This document shows positions 6,105 to 6,204 of a stretch of DNA of 6,204 bases, piece by piece. Below the pieces are notes generated by a model. The model saw only the letters and a program-made list of their open reading frames with translations. It was not told the DNA's origin and did not search any database. How positions within the stretch are numbered: the stretch's first letter is position 1; every line of letters begins with the position of its first letter. The stretch comes from Deltaproteobacteria bacterium (GTDB taxonomy: Bacteria; Desulfobacterota; DSM-4660; Desulfatiglandales; Desulfatiglandaceae). Made by a program: the position numbers and the translations under genes. Location: NCBI GenBank assembly GCA_013349725.1, contig DUZB01000016.1, positions 6,535 to 12,738 of the forward strand. The letters run 5' to 3'.

Positions 6105-6204
6105 TCACTCATCCCACATCTGGTAGAGCAGCGCCATGGTCTGGGGCCCACAGACCCCGTCTGCCGTCAGCCCGAAATCTTCCTGAAATCTTTTCACTTC
6201 TTCC
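6105..6204 (-). CDS. C-terminal end of a peptidoglycan-binding protein, probably ExeA/GspA-like ATPase
   Basis: Only the last 32 residues and the TGA (6107-6105) are present; the first complete codon begins at 6203. The fragment contains EVKRFQEDFGLTADG, then VCGPQTMALL, the pattern VxxFQxxxGLxxDGxxGPxTxxxL of the PG_binding_1 repeat that binds peptidoglycan. ExeA/GspA AAA+ ATPases often end in such a repeat and sit beside GspB/ExeB. The following gene opens with a GspB-like MSYIHEALKKAQ, one base after this stop, which supports that assignment. The repeat is also found in hydrolases and transpeptidases, so the identity of the main domain is inference. It is probably co-transcribed with the downstream genes. 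Confidence 0.65.
   Translation of the reverse strand, partial: EEVKRFQEDFGLTADGVCGPQTMALLYQMWDE

Overview
The window is a bacterial block in which every gene I can support lies on the minus strand, so it reads from high to low coordinates. It probably comes from a Desulfobacterota (former Deltaproteobacteria) genome. This is an inference from the gene content: an ExeA/GspA-type C-terminus next to a protein starting MSYIHEALKKAQ, an IspH-UbiA fusion, and an HpnB-type glycosyltransferase. Base composition looks balanced (about half G+C by eye). No marker gene fixes the species.

In transcription order: (1) 6204-6105 holds the last 32 residues of a protein ending in a peptidoglycan-binding repeat, probably an ExeA/GspA-like ATPase. 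(2) 6103-5447 is a small inner-membrane protein with a GspB-like N-terminus, one membrane helix and three TPRs. (3) 5433-4633 is a divergent KptA/Tpt1-family protein that lacks several catalytic motifs and has a long basic tail. (4) 4622-3627 is a DusB-like tRNA-dihydrouridine synthase. (5) 3630-1900 is a two-domain protein, IspH followed by a UbiA-type prenyltransferase. (6) After a 175-base gap come a GT2 glycosyltransferase (1724-861) and (7) an HpnB-type glycosyltransferase (867 to beyond position 1).

Genes 1-5 are separated by 1 to 13 bases or overlap by 4, so they look like one transcription unit. Genes 6 and 7 overlap by 7 bases and may form a second unit or a continuation of the first. 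The themes are envelope secretion/TPR scaffolding (1-2), RNA modification (3-4) and isoprenoid or lipid chemistry with glycosylation (5-7).

The only sizeable non-coding stretch (1725-1899) carries an 18-bp near-palindrome flanked exactly by 8-bp direct repeats, then about 11 copies of a TTCTGAC/TTCTGTC heptamer that end next to the ispH-ubiA stop codon. A second, different heptamer array (TTCATCC/TTCGTCC) covers the end of the KptA-like gene. The most noteworthy items are the IspH-UbiA fusion, the apparently inactivated KptA-family protein, and these two gene-end heptamer arrays with the flanked palindrome. I see no CRISPR array, tRNA, rRNA, transposase or phage gene.
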